Positions 1 to 8,920 of a stretch of DNA of 64,000 bases are shown piece by piece. The stretch comes from Thermophagus sp052400625 (GTDB lineage: Bacteria; Bacteroidota; Bacteroidia; Bacteroidales; Marinilabiliaceae), in assembly GCA_052400625.1 (NCBI GenBank), contig JBQTGH010000013.1; one strand, 5' to 3'. Position 1 is the stretch's first letter. Each line of letters starts with the position of its first letter. Position numbers and translations under genes: made by a program. The notes under the pieces are model-generated. The model searched no databases. It was not told where the DNA came from and saw nothing but the letters and a program-made list of their open reading frames with translations.

Positions 1-90
1 GAATTGGTTGAAAGAAAAAATATGAGTTATTTCGAGTTTCGAAAATTATACCGGACAGAGTTAAATTTACATTCCCATGGACAAACACTA
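1..90 (-). repeat. possible diverged end of the TAGTGTC palindromic element
   Basis: Read on the minus strand, the sequence starting at the HTCS stop codon is TAGTGTTTGTCCATGG, close to the inverted-repeat end TAGTGTCTGTCCATAA of the repeat found six times elsewhere here. The following bases match the interior only loosely (an ACTCAT block recurs), and the window edge cuts the rest off. The call rests on about 17 of 20 matching bases and could be chance. If right, the element supplies the stop codon of the HTCS gene. Confidence 0.25.
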
Positions 91-3000
91 TTTACTCCCC
101 ATAACGTCTGAGGGTGATTGTCCGTAGAACTTTCTGAATGCAGCGCTAAAATAAGCCACACTGGAAAAACCTGCTTTTTCACTTACTTCAGTTACATTGT
201 ACTCTCCGGATTGCAACAACTCCAAGGCGTAATTAAGTCGAACGGACCGTATAAAGTCGGAAGGTGGCTGGTCTGTAAGTGTTTTAACCTTTTTGTAAAG
301 CAATGAAGGGCTGACATTCATTGCTGAAGCAAACTCCTCTTTACCAAATTTCAAATTTGAAATATTTGATTTTACAACTTCCAGGGCCTTTTTAACAAAC
401 TTATCATTAAGCTCATTATTAAACAAAGGTACTTCACTTTTAAAATCAACCAATTTCAATGCTTTCTCTCTTACTGCTTTGCGGTTCAATACAATTGATC
501 TGATTTTTCCTTCCAGCAAGCTTATATCAAACGGCTTGGTTAAGTATGCATCAGCACCCAGTCCAAGTCCTTTTAAATGCAATGCCTTATTGGAAAAAGC
601 CGTAAGCAGAACAACCGGGATATGAGATGTCTCAAAACTGCTCTTCAGCATCCTACATAACTCAAAGCCATCTACTCCTGGCATCCTTATATCTGATACC
701 ACAATATCAGGATGGTTTTCTCTAACGACCTCCAACGCTTCTTTTCCCTCAGAAGCTGTAAAAACATTATACTTTTCTCTTAATGAAAGTTCAAGAAAGC
801 GTTTCAATTTCTCATTATCTTCAACAATCAGAATACTCATCTTTTTAGTATCCGGCTTATCATCAATAGGGGTCCTCTGTTTCTCTGAATCAAATGGCAC
901 AACCTGATCGAACAGGTTATTCGGCTCACCTCCGGTTTTAACATCACTTTTTGACATTATTCGAACCGGAATTTGAATGGTAAAGGTCGTTCCTACATTT
1001 TCTTTGCTCTCAAAACAAACTTTTCCCCCGTGCATCTCACTATAATTCTTTACCATTAGCAATCCGATCCCGGAACCTATAACCCCCGAATTAATTGCAT
1101 TCTCGCTTCTAAAAAATTCTTTAAACAACTGTTTTTGTGCTTTTTTGTCGATTCCTATTCCTTCATCTTTAACACTTAAAAACCAGTACTTCTTGTTCCG
1201 CCATAGCTCAACCTTTACATGTCCGTTTTCATGAGAATATTTGATGGCATTGGAAAGCAGATTATCCACAACTTTCTCCATCATATTGACATCAACCCCT
1301 GAAAAAAAATCCTCTTCATCTGTAATGATAGATAAAGTAACATTTTTTTGCTGTGCAAAAGATTCAAACATCATGACTCTGTAATCCACCATCTGAGCAA
1401 TATTAACCATTTGAAAATTAACCGGAGCTAGACCTTTATCTATTTTTTGAAAATCAATTAACTGAGATGCAGTATTTATCAAATTTTTTATCTGCTCATT
1501 AGCCAGAGAAATAAAGTGCTTTGCCCTGGGGGAGAAGCCGCACTCTTTTGCAATCTCTTCAAAAGGCCCACTTATCAAGGTAAGAGATGTCCTCAATTCA
1601 TGAGCAGCATTAGTAAAAAATCTAATTTTCTCTCTGGAATGCAGTTGTTGAATTAAATTAATATGATAGCGGAAAATAAAATAAAACGTACCAACAACGA
1701 TTAAAGCCAGAATAAGATAAAACCACAAAGTACTCCAAAATGCAGGTTTTATTACAATGGTCAATCTTCGTTCATCAATAACTTCAGACAAAGAATTATT
1801 TAACATTTTTATTTTCAATTCATATTCTCCATTCTTCAAATTAGCAAATGTAAACATCCTGTTAGACGCAGGTTCACTCCAATCGCCCTCTAGACCTTCC
1901 AGTTTCCATGAAATTTTCGTATGTGGCTCAGATACACCAACAGCTAATAACTCGATGGTTAAAGTATTCTTACTATATGGGAGTATTATTTTTTGGAGAC
2001 TATCAACAGGTACAGTTAAGTCATAAATTGCACTATCCCTAATGGTTCGTCCCGATACAATTATGTCCTGTAAATAGATTTTCCCATCTAAATTCTGTGT
2101 CTCCTCAATATCATGGGGATCAAACATGAGCGCTCCCTCATTGGTCCCCATAATCAGTTCCCCGGATGATAACACAATACTGGCATCCTGATTAAAGGTA
2201 GTATTGGCAAGAGGTAAATTGGATGAATAGGAGAAAATCTCTTCTTCTTCCCGAAAAAAACGACATAGCCCCCCCTCTGTACCAAGCAAAAAATAACCAT
2301 TTACCCGAGAAATACTATTTACATAATTACTTGAAAGGCCATCATCAACAGTATATTCAGCTTCTACCACTCGTTCTTCTACGTTAAACTTAACCAAACC
2401 TCTGCCACTGGTAGCACACCAGGCAACTTCATCATCTATAAAAATATCATGTACAATATATCCTTTAAGTAACACATCTACCAGCCCATCCGCTTTATTC
2501 ACAGATATCAATCCATAAGGAACCCCCATGAGCATTTTATCTTTTGAGTATTCATCTATCACATAAACCGGTTCATCATCATATCTCCTGATTTCATCTG
2601 TATTAACATCATAGCGTACAATATTCTCAACTATTCCACCTATCCAAATGTTTCCATCACTATCGGGTTTTGTATCAAAAATAAAATTCCCGATATTATC
2701 AAACCTTTTAATCTCTTTTCCAGATTCCCTGTCGAACAAATAAACACCACTACCCCAGGTTCCCGCCCACATACGGCCCTGATTGTCTTCCATAATAGAA
2801 AGGAAAACGCGCGATTTACCAGGCGTATTTCTGTAAAAAAAGTTATTCCAGCGATCGTGTTCAACATTCCATTTACTCAAACCATTGTTGGTTGCAAACC
2901 AGATATCTCCGTTGCTGTCCTCAAAAACATCGTTCACAACATTATTCACAAGTGAATTCTCTTTATTTATTTGATGTCTGATATTCTTTACGCTTTGAGA

Positions 3001-3978
3001 AGACTGTTCAAAAAATGAAACCCCTCCACTAAAAGTACATACCCATATACGATTCTGATTATCTTTGAATATATCGTACACTCCGTTCCCAGCTAAAGAA
3101 CTAGGATTGTCGACATCTTCGCGGTATATGTTTAAAATCCTAGTACCTTTCCTGTCAAGCTCCCATATACCCTGCCCGTCATAACCTAACATTACAGTAC
3201 TATCTGTATTGGCTTCGATGGCTAAAACCGGCTGACACGGAAGATTATCTATTTTGATAGAATTAATTCTGTCAAACCTGACATCAAAGTAGTATACTTT
3301 ACCCAAATTTGTTCCTATCCATAACTGCCCGGATTTCTCATTGAAATGAAGTTGCGATATCTGAACCGATTCATCACTCTCTATTGTTAGCAAATGATCA
3401 GTCTTTCCAGATGCTGCATCAACAATAAACATATCTCCGGCATGACCATGAAAAAAATAATTCTCATTATACCACTCAATATAATGCTCTTTTTCACTTG
3501 TTTCATTGAGAAGTCTCAATCCTCGCTCTTCAGAAAACTGATATAACCCATAAGTGGCAGCAATATAGAATGTAGTTTCATCACCTATTAAAAAATCACT
3601 TACAACTACATGCTCATTATTTAACCAATCTCTTAAGTCCAAAATAAAATCAAACCGGTCATATAACGTATTGTATTCAAAAAACTGTCCATTATTCGTA
3701 TATGCATAAAGTTTCGAATTTTGTGACAACAACTTAACTCTAATTACATTGGCTGTAACATAAGGTAAATGATAATGTCGCATATCATCTTCAGTAAAAC
3801 GATAAATCCCCGACTTTGATGACACCCATATAAATCCATTCTCATCTGCGCAAACAGAGTTAGCGCCCAAAATTGAAACTCCATGAATATCACTGATGTC
3901 ATAGAACATACGATCTCCATTAATGGCAGATAAATCCAGACACATAATAATAAAAAGAAGAATAAAATTCTTATTCAT
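88..3978 (-). CDS. hybrid two-component system sensor-regulator (HTCS)
   Basis: Single-protein sensor, histidine kinase and transcription factor of 1296 residues, the normal HTCS length. A signal peptide (about 1-21) is followed by a periplasmic two-component-regulator propeller region (about 25-640), a Y_Y_Y domain (about 675-738) and one membrane segment (about 746-768). Next come the kinase dimerisation helix with phospho-acceptor His793 in AAHELRTSLTLI, the ATPase domain (about 893-1005, GSGIGL box), a receiver domain with phospho-acceptor Asp1096 in VVSDIRMPG, and a C-terminal AraC-type helix-turn-helix (about 1215-1296). HTCS proteins bind oligosaccharides in the periplasm and switch on neighbouring utilisation genes. 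It is divergent from the GH10 gene across 1 kb, so the xylan genes are its likely targets. The usual HELRTPLTLI has Ser for Pro. Start chosen at the ATG giving the signal peptide. Confidence 0.93.
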   Translation of the reverse strand: MNKNFILLFIIMCLDLSAINGDRMFYDISDIHGVSILGANSVCADENGFIWVSSKSGIYRFTEDDMRHYHLPYVTANVIRVKLLSQNSKLYAYTNNGQFFEYNTLYDRFDFILDLRDWLNNEHVVVSDFLIGDETTFYIAATYGLYQFSEERGLRLLNETSEKEHYIEWYNENYFFHGHAGDMFIVDAASGKTDHLLTIESDESVQISQLHFNEKSGQLWIGTNLGKVYYFDVRFDRINSIKIDNLPCQPVLAIEANTDSTVMLGYDGQGIWELDRKGTRILNIYREDVDNPSSLAGNGVYDIFKDNQNRIWVCTFSGGVSFFEQSSQSVKNIRHQINKENSLVNNVVNDVFEDSNGDIWFATNNGLSKWNVEHDRWNNFFYRNTPGKSRVFLSIMEDNQGRMWAGTWGSGVYLFDRESGKEIKRFDNIGNFIFDTKPDSDGNIWIGGIVENIVRYDVNTDEIRRYDDEPVYVIDEYSKDKMLMGVPYGLISVNKADGLVDVLLKGYIVHDIFIDDEVAWCATSGRGLVKFNVEERVVEAEYTVDDGLSSNYVNSISRVNGYFLLGTEGGLCRFFREEEEIFSYSSNLPLANTTFNQDASIVLSSGELIMGTNEGALMFDPHDIEETQNLDGKIYLQDIIVSGRTIRDSAIYDLTVPVDSLQKIILPYSKNTLTIELLAVGVSEPHTKISWKLEGLEGDWSEPASNRMFTFANLKNGEYELKIKMLNNSLSEVIDERRLTIVIKPAFWSTLWFYLILALIVVGTFYFIFRYHINLIQQLHSREKIRFFTNAAHELRTSLTLISGPFEEIAKECGFSPRAKHFISLANEQIKNLINTASQLIDFQKIDKGLAPVNFQMVNIAQMVDYRVMMFESFAQQKNVTLSIITDEEDFFSGVDVNMMEKVVDNLLSNAIKYSHENGHVKVELWRNKKYWFLSVKDEGIGIDKKAQKQLFKEFFRSENAINSGVIGSGIGLLMVKNYSEMHGGKVCFESKENVGTTFTIQIPVRIMSKSDVKTGGEPNNLFDQVVPFDSEKQRTPIDDKPDTKKMSILIVEDNEKLKRFLELSLREKYNVFTASEGKEALEVVRENHPDIVVSDIRMPGVDGFELCRMLKSSFETSHIPVVLLTAFSNKALHLKGLGLGADAYLTKPFDISLLEGKIRSIVLNRKAVREKALKLVDFKSEVPLFNNELNDKFVKKALEVVKSNISNLKFGKEEFASAMNVSPSLLYKKVKTLTDQPPSDFIRSVRLNYALELLQSGEYNVTEVSEKAGFSSVAYFSAAFRKFYGQSPSDVMGSK

Positions 3979-4998
3979 CTATAGTTAAACTTTATCTTGG
4001 ATCAACAATTTATTAAAAATAAAGAAGGATAACGATGCATTAAAAGAATTGTCAAAACTATTTAATTCTATTTAAAAATTCAATCAAAATTAAAATTAAA
4101 TGTCCTTCATACTTTTAAAAAACTAAAAACAGTGGTTCAAAATCACCCCTCAATACCACATATAAAGCTTTATATCATTTTATTACACGAATATCCAATT
4201 TCTATAAGATTGTCTACAATCTATATTCTATAATGTCTGAAACCATAAATGAAATGTCCAAATTTCAAAATTCAAAAAAACGGTTATCTCTATCTTTGAT
4301 TTATTAAAATATATGCCCATCCTGAAACATTATGAATTAAAAAAAAAGACGATTAAAAAATATAGATCGTTATTCCAGAAATATTTCATTATAGCTCCCA
4401 ACAGAATCCCAAAGCATTGAAAATCTAGACTTAAAAAGCAATTCTTTGCAATATAGAGCAAACTATTGATTTCAAGTCATTTAAAATTTAGGACAACTTT
4501 TGATAAGTAAAAAATTTATTACAGATCAGCTTCTACAAATGTAGAATTGAAATAGAGGTTCAATCATAAATAATCCCTGCCTATTTGATACTTAAAAAGG
4601 TCAAATTGGGAAAAGCGTTGAGTAAACAAACAAATTGATACGACCCGCTTTGGGAGTCGATTCTTATGTAAACATTAAATGCTGTAAACATTTGCCCCAC
4701 ACAGGGGGCAAGCTCTTTTTTTATAGTATGAGGAGAAAGTTTACTGAAGGTGTCTATTATTTTATAGTTTTTTGAGAAAATAAAGAATAGCGAGGTTGAA
4801 GGTGTCCTATACTTGTATAATTTAACAAAAAGCTTTTGAATAAAAAAAATTTTGCCATTAGTACACATTTTGACAAAGGGAAAACAGCCATGAAATGATG
4901 ATACCTTTATTTACACAGTCTCCAAATAAGGATAAACACGAAGAATTTAACAAAAATGCGTTATCAACAACAAAAAACGAGATACTCAAAAAGTATAA
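3979..4998. other. divergent intergenic region between HTCS and GH10
   Basis: About 1 kb of very AT-rich sequence between two genes pointing away from each other. It must hold both promoters, but I cannot place them. A 95-codon open frame on the minus strand (4581-4868) has no signal peptide, motif or homology I recognise, and its frame is a chance product of AT-rich DNA as far as I can tell. No clear copy of the local repeat families was seen. Confidence 0.5.
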
Positions 4999-6153
4999 AT
5001 GATAAAAATTATGAAAAAAATAAATTCCTTTACTAATTTAAATTTCATTTTTGCTGCTCTAATTTTTAATTCATGTACCAAAGTAACAAATAATGAATCT
5101 AAATCCCTTAAAGATGCCCTCTCAGGTAAATTTCATATTGGGACAGCCCTTAATGCCCGTCAAATAATGGGTCATGATTCGGCCACCATGGAAGTGGCAA
5201 AAAAACATTTTAACTCCATAGTGGCAGAAAACATCATGAAGAGTGAAATGATTCAACGCCGGGAAGGAGAATTTAACTTCGAACTCGCTGATCAGTTTGT
5301 GAAATTCGGAGAAGAAAACAACATGTTTATTGTCGGCCATACACTTATCTGGCATTCCCAGGCTCCCCGCTGGTTTTTCAAAGATGATGAAGGCAATGAT
5401 GTTTCCAAAGAGGTTCTTATTGAACGCATGAAAAACCACATTCATACAGTGGTTGGACGCTACAAAGGAAAAGTAGACGGATGGGATGTGGTAAATGAAG
5501 CTATCCTTGATGATGGAAGCTATCGCAAAAGCAAATTCTATGATATCATTGGCGAGGATTTCATAAAACTGGCATTCCAGTTTGCTCACGAAGCCGATCC
5601 TGAAGCCGAACTCTATTACAATGACTATTCAATGGCTAAACCCGGAAAAAGGAAAGGGGTTGTTAAAATGGTCAAAAAATTACAGGAACAGGGTGTAAAA
5701 ATTGATGCGATTGGAATGCAGGGCCACATTGGGCTTGACCACCCATCTATTCAGGAATTTGAAAAGAGCATTGAAGCCTATTCCGGTCTCGGAGTAAAAG
5801 TGATGGTGACAGAACTCGACCTTTCCGTATTACCTATGCCCGACTGGAGTGCGGGTGCAGAGATATCCACAGATTATGAATACCAGAAAGAGCTTAATCC
5901 TTATGCCGAAGGACTTCCCGACTCTGTGAATGTAGCCTTCGAAAACCGTTACCTCGATTTTTTTAAGCTTTTCCTTGAACACCAGGATGTGATCTCAAGA
6001 GTAACACTGTGGGGAGTTAACGATAATAACTCCTGGAAAAACAATTGGCCGGTGAGAAGAAGAACAGATTATCCGCTGTTGTTTGACCGGAACAATGAGC
6101 CAAAGCCTGTTGTGGACAAAATAATACAGGAAGCGTTAACAAAAGATCGTTAG
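4999..6153 (+). CDS. GH10 endo-beta-1,4-xylanase, lipoprotein
   Basis: Retaining endo-xylanase that cuts the beta-1,4-xylose backbone. The N-terminus is a lipoprotein signal with lipobox cysteine Cys26 (IFNSC), so the enzyme is probably anchored to a membrane, perhaps the cell surface. The catalytic TIM barrel fills residues about 38-380. Acid/base Glu167 lies in WDVVNEA and nucleophile Glu272 in VTELDLS. Other GH10 marks are HTLIWHSQAP (114-123) and the late WGVNDNNSW. The length (384) is normal for a single-domain GH10 without a binding module. An alternative start at 5011 gives a more standard MKK signal. It is the first gene on the plus strand after the divergent HTCS, which fits HTCS control. 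Confidence 0.96.
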   Translation: MIKIMKKINSFTNLNFIFAALIFNSCTKVTNNESKSLKDALSGKFHIGTALNARQIMGHDSATMEVAKKHFNSIVAENIMKSEMIQRREGEFNFELADQFVKFGEENNMFIVGHTLIWHSQAPRWFFKDDEGNDVSKEVLIERMKNHIHTVVGRYKGKVDGWDVVNEAILDDGSYRKSKFYDIIGEDFIKLAFQFAHEADPEAELYYNDYSMAKPGKRKGVVKMVKKLQEQGVKIDAIGMQGHIGLDHPSIQEFEKSIEAYSGLGVKVMVTELDLSVLPMPDWSAGAEISTDYEYQKELNPYAEGLPDSVNVAFENRYLDFFKLFLEHQDVISRVTLWGVNDNNSWKNNWPVRRRTDYPLLFDRNNEPKPVVDKIIQEALTKDR

Positions 6154-6165
6154 ATTTTTAGAAGC

Positions 6166-6330
6166 TAGTGTCGTGTCATGTATAAAATGTCGTATAAGTT
6201 GAAACTGATTTTTGCTTTTTTCAAAATAAAAAAAAGCGCGCATAGACATAGCTACGTAAGCTTTTTATCATGAAGAAAAAACGAAAATCAGTGATGCTTG
6301 GTGCGATATTTTATGCTTGACACGACACTA
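6166..6330. repeat. 165-bp palindromic MITE-like element with TAGTGTCGTGTCA ends
   Basis: Perfect 13-bp terminal inverted repeats (TAGTGTCGTGTCA at 6166-6178, complement at 6318-6330) extend to about 27 bp with three mismatches. The interior also pairs (ACTGATTTTTG near the left, CAAAAATCAGT-like near the right), so almost the whole element can fold as one hairpin. No coding capacity. Its ends share the first seven bases (TAGTGTC) and its length with the six-copy family found further right, suggesting that the same kind of transposase moved both. Confidence 0.75.
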
Positions 6331-6667
6331 TATGTTAGTGACCAAAAAGGCAGAAGTTTAAGAGGCAGAAGGCAGAAGAAAAAATATTGACCCAAAAACC
6401 ATCTTTCAACATTCAAAAGAAAGTTTTGCCTGAATTGTAGTAACTACTCCCCAGCCTCTCATTTATGGTTGAGACGCGACCAGAAATGAGAGACGGCCAG
6501 GGAGAAATCTCAGAACCCAGGGGATTGATCTGGATTATTGCTCTCAGGCTTTCAGCCTGTTACACTTTGCCATGCTCGTCTCATACCGTATTTGACGACC
6601 GTAATGATGCACAACTGAACTAAATTCAATAATTAAAGGCTGATACATAACCAAAATCACTGCACAT
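6331..6667. other. intergenic stretch with an imperfect hairpin
   Basis: No gene seen. Near the left it carries runs of the word GGCAGAAG, also present at 40425-40457. A strong hairpin lies at 6456-6492: CTCTCATTTATGGT pairs with ACCAGAAATGAGAG with one mismatch over a 9-base loop. The hairpin has no T-run after it, so a terminator is not clear. Confidence 0.45.
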
Positions 6668-7561
6668 ATGAATCATTCCGGAAGAATAGCATTTCTGCTT
6701 CTCCTTGCTTCGCTTTTAGTAACAGTCAAGGCGCAGAATATTATTGAACTCAACACAGGAACTACACTTGATGTTGAAAATGATGACACTTATTCCAAAA
6801 ACCAACATGGACTAATCACGGAGGTTTCCTCTCCGTCTATTGAGATGTTTTTGCCAACAGAGAACGACTCTCTTTGCCCGGCAGTCATCATTTGTCCCGG
6901 AGGTGGTTACAGCGTCATTGTATATGAGGGCGAAGGTATTTCAACGGCAAAAGAAATGGCGGCAAACGGCATTGCAGCTTTTGTTCTAAAATATCGGCTG
7001 CCCGGCTCATCTGCAGATAACGGAAAAAACAATCCGTTAAAAGATGTCCAAAAAGCCATTAAAATTGTCAGAGAAAATGCCTCAAAATGGAACATAAACC
7101 CGGGAAAAATCGGAGTCATGGGTTTTTCCGCAGGTGGGCATTTGGCATCAACCTTAGCAACTCATTATCGCCCCATTATCAACAATCCGGAAAACACAAA
7201 TTTGCGCCCTGACTTTCAAATATTGGTTTACCCTGTTATCAGCATGCAGGACAGTCTCACCCATCCGGGCTCCAGAAACCAGCTTTTAGGCGATAGCCCA
7301 ACCCAGGAAGACATCAACAACTTCTCATCCGAGCTAAAGGTTGACGGCAATACTCCTTCCGCATATATAACGCATGCAACTGACGATGTTGTAGTGGATG
7401 TGGATAACAGCATCTTCTATTTCGAACAATTAAGACATCATAAGGTACCTGTGGAAATGCACATCTATCAAAAGGGAAATCATGGCTTCATTTTCAAGCA
7501 TAAAACCTGGACCGCCCCACTCTTTGAATGGATGGAAAATTCTGGATTTCTCACCAATTAA
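6668..7561 (+). CDS. secreted alpha/beta-hydrolase, probable acetylxylan-type esterase
   Basis: Alpha/beta-hydrolase of the BD-FAE/acetyl-esterase kind that removes acyl groups from sugars. The signal peptide ends near residue 22 (VKA before QN). An oxyanion-type loop CPGGGY lies at 76-81, and the nucleophile is Ser154 in MGFSAGGH. The later Asp (THATDDVV, about 236-243) and His (KGNHGF, near the C-terminus) complete the triad. At 297 residues it is a normal single-domain esterase. It lies 43 bp before the GH8 gene and appears to be in the same transcript. Substrate (acetyl or feruloyl) cannot be read from sequence; the xylan setting favours acetylxylan. Confidence 0.85.
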   Translation: MNHSGRIAFLLLLASLLVTVKAQNIIELNTGTTLDVENDDTYSKNQHGLITEVSSPSIEMFLPTENDSLCPAVIICPGGGYSVIVYEGEGISTAKEMAANGIAAFVLKYRLPGSSADNGKNNPLKDVQKAIKIVRENASKWNINPGKIGVMGFSAGGHLASTLATHYRPIINNPENTNLRPDFQILVYPVISMQDSLTHPGSRNQLLGDSPTQEDINNFSSELKVDGNTPSAYITHATDDVVVDVDNSIFYFEQLRHHKVPVEMHIYQKGNHGFIFKHKTWTAPLFEWMENSGFLTN

Positions 7562-7604
7562 TGGAATATATAACAACCAGTTACTTGCAATTAAAATCCA
7601 TATA

Positions 7605-8873
7605 ATGAACATACTACATCAAATCCAACATCCAAAAATCTTTTTTGCATTGATACTTTGTTTTTCACTGTTCTCCGCTTCCTTATACGGGCAAAAACAA
7701 AAAAATACCCGCAATCTGTTTTTGGAAGCCGGATACAGTCAGGACGAAATTGATAAAAAGGTTGAAAAAGCTTATTACGATCTCTTTGAAGGTCCGGAGT
7801 GCATCTACTTTGAAGTTGGCGACTCCATGGGTTACGTATCAGACATCAAAAATCACGATGTTCGCACCGAAGGAGTTTCGTATGGAATGATGGTCGCCGT
7901 GCAACTGAACAAAAAAGAGGTATTCGACCGCATCTGGAGGTGGTCAAAGAAATACCTTCAGCATCCGGAAGGCCCCAGAAAAGGCTATTTTGCATGGAGC
8001 TTTGACCCGGAAAGAATGAAAATTAACTCACCGGGAAGTGCATCAGACGGAAAGTTCTATATTGTAACAACTTTGCTACTTGCCTCCAATCGCTGGGGAA
8101 ATGACACCGGCATTAATTATTATGCTGAAGCCAGAAACATTCTGGATGCCATTTGGGAAAAAGACGGAACCGGAAACATCCATAACATCATCAATGTGGA
8201 GCACAAACAAATCTCTTTTGTTCCCGAAGGACATGGCTACAATTGGACAGACCCCTCCTATCATGTTCCGGCTTTTTATGAAGTTTGGGCCGAATATGCC
8301 AACGACGGGCATGCGCAATTTTACCGCGATTGTGCCGATACTTCAAGAGTATTTCTTCACCGTGCCTGTCACCCTGTAACCGGATTGAACTCAGATTACA
8401 CAGAGTTCAGTGGAGAACCTCATCCTACACCCTGGATGAAGCCAGGTTTTCGCTTTGACTCGTGGCGTGTCCCGATGAACATTGCCATGGATTACGTTTG
8501 GTTCGGAAAAGACAAAGAATGGCAGGAAGATTATGCTCAGCGCTTCCAGAACTTCCTAAGATCAGAAGGAATGGATTCCTTTAAAGACCAGTACAATCTG
8601 GATGGATCAACTCCTGACTGGATACTTCCGGCTGGTGACTATCCCCCAAAATTAAGACATTCACTTGGTCTGATATCGGCAGCGGCCACCGCATCTCTAA
8701 TCAACATCAACAACAACGAAAATAGTATGGATTTCGTCCACAAGCTTTGGAATGAAAAATTGGAACCCTACGAAGATGGCTATTTTGATCCCTATTACGA
8801 TGGATTATTATACCTGTTCAGCCTGATGCATTTAAGTGGTAAATATCAGATCATTACTCCTACTCAGAACTAA
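7605..8873 (+). CDS. GH8 reducing-end xylose-releasing exo-oligoxylanase
   Basis: Inverting GH8 enzyme, most like the Rex group that removes xylose from the reducing end of xylo-oligosaccharides. I start it at 7605, where MNILHQIQHPKIFFAL begins a normal signal peptide ending near SLYGQ. The open frame extends upstream to 7482 but would overlap the esterase gene. Proposed catalytic acid is Glu89 (VRTEGVSYGMM); Asp285 in RFDSWRVP is the usual base position, and Asp148 lies in the ASDG motif. The product has 422 residues, normal for the family. It complements GH10 by trimming the oligosaccharides that enzyme releases. Substrate specificity within GH8 is inferred from overall look and context. 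Confidence 0.9.
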   Translation: MNILHQIQHPKIFFALILCFSLFSASLYGQKQKNTRNLFLEAGYSQDEIDKKVEKAYYDLFEGPECIYFEVGDSMGYVSDIKNHDVRTEGVSYGMMVAVQLNKKEVFDRIWRWSKKYLQHPEGPRKGYFAWSFDPERMKINSPGSASDGKFYIVTTLLLASNRWGNDTGINYYAEARNILDAIWEKDGTGNIHNIINVEHKQISFVPEGHGYNWTDPSYHVPAFYEVWAEYANDGHAQFYRDCADTSRVFLHRACHPVTGLNSDYTEFSGEPHPTPWMKPGFRFDSWRVPMNIAMDYVWFGKDKEWQEDYAQRFQNFLRSEGMDSFKDQYNLDGSTPDWILPAGDYPPKLRHSLGLISAAATASLININNNENSMDFVHKLWNEKLEPYEDGYFDPYYDGLLYLFSLMHLSGKYQIITPTQN

Positions 8874-8920
8874 AAACCTTATTAACACATTAACATTGTA
8901 ACTACCAAAACCTTACATCA

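Noticed and set aside
4581..4868. 95-codon open frame on the minus strand between HTCS and GH10
   Set aside because: AT-rich, no recognisable domain or signal peptide, and no sensible context; treated as chance.
5122..5589. Long antisense frame within GH10
   Set aside because: Shadow of a well-supported gene with catalytic motifs on the plus strand.
7482..7604. Earlier in-frame start for GH8
   Set aside because: It would overlap the esterase gene by 80 bp and hide a good signal peptide at 7605.
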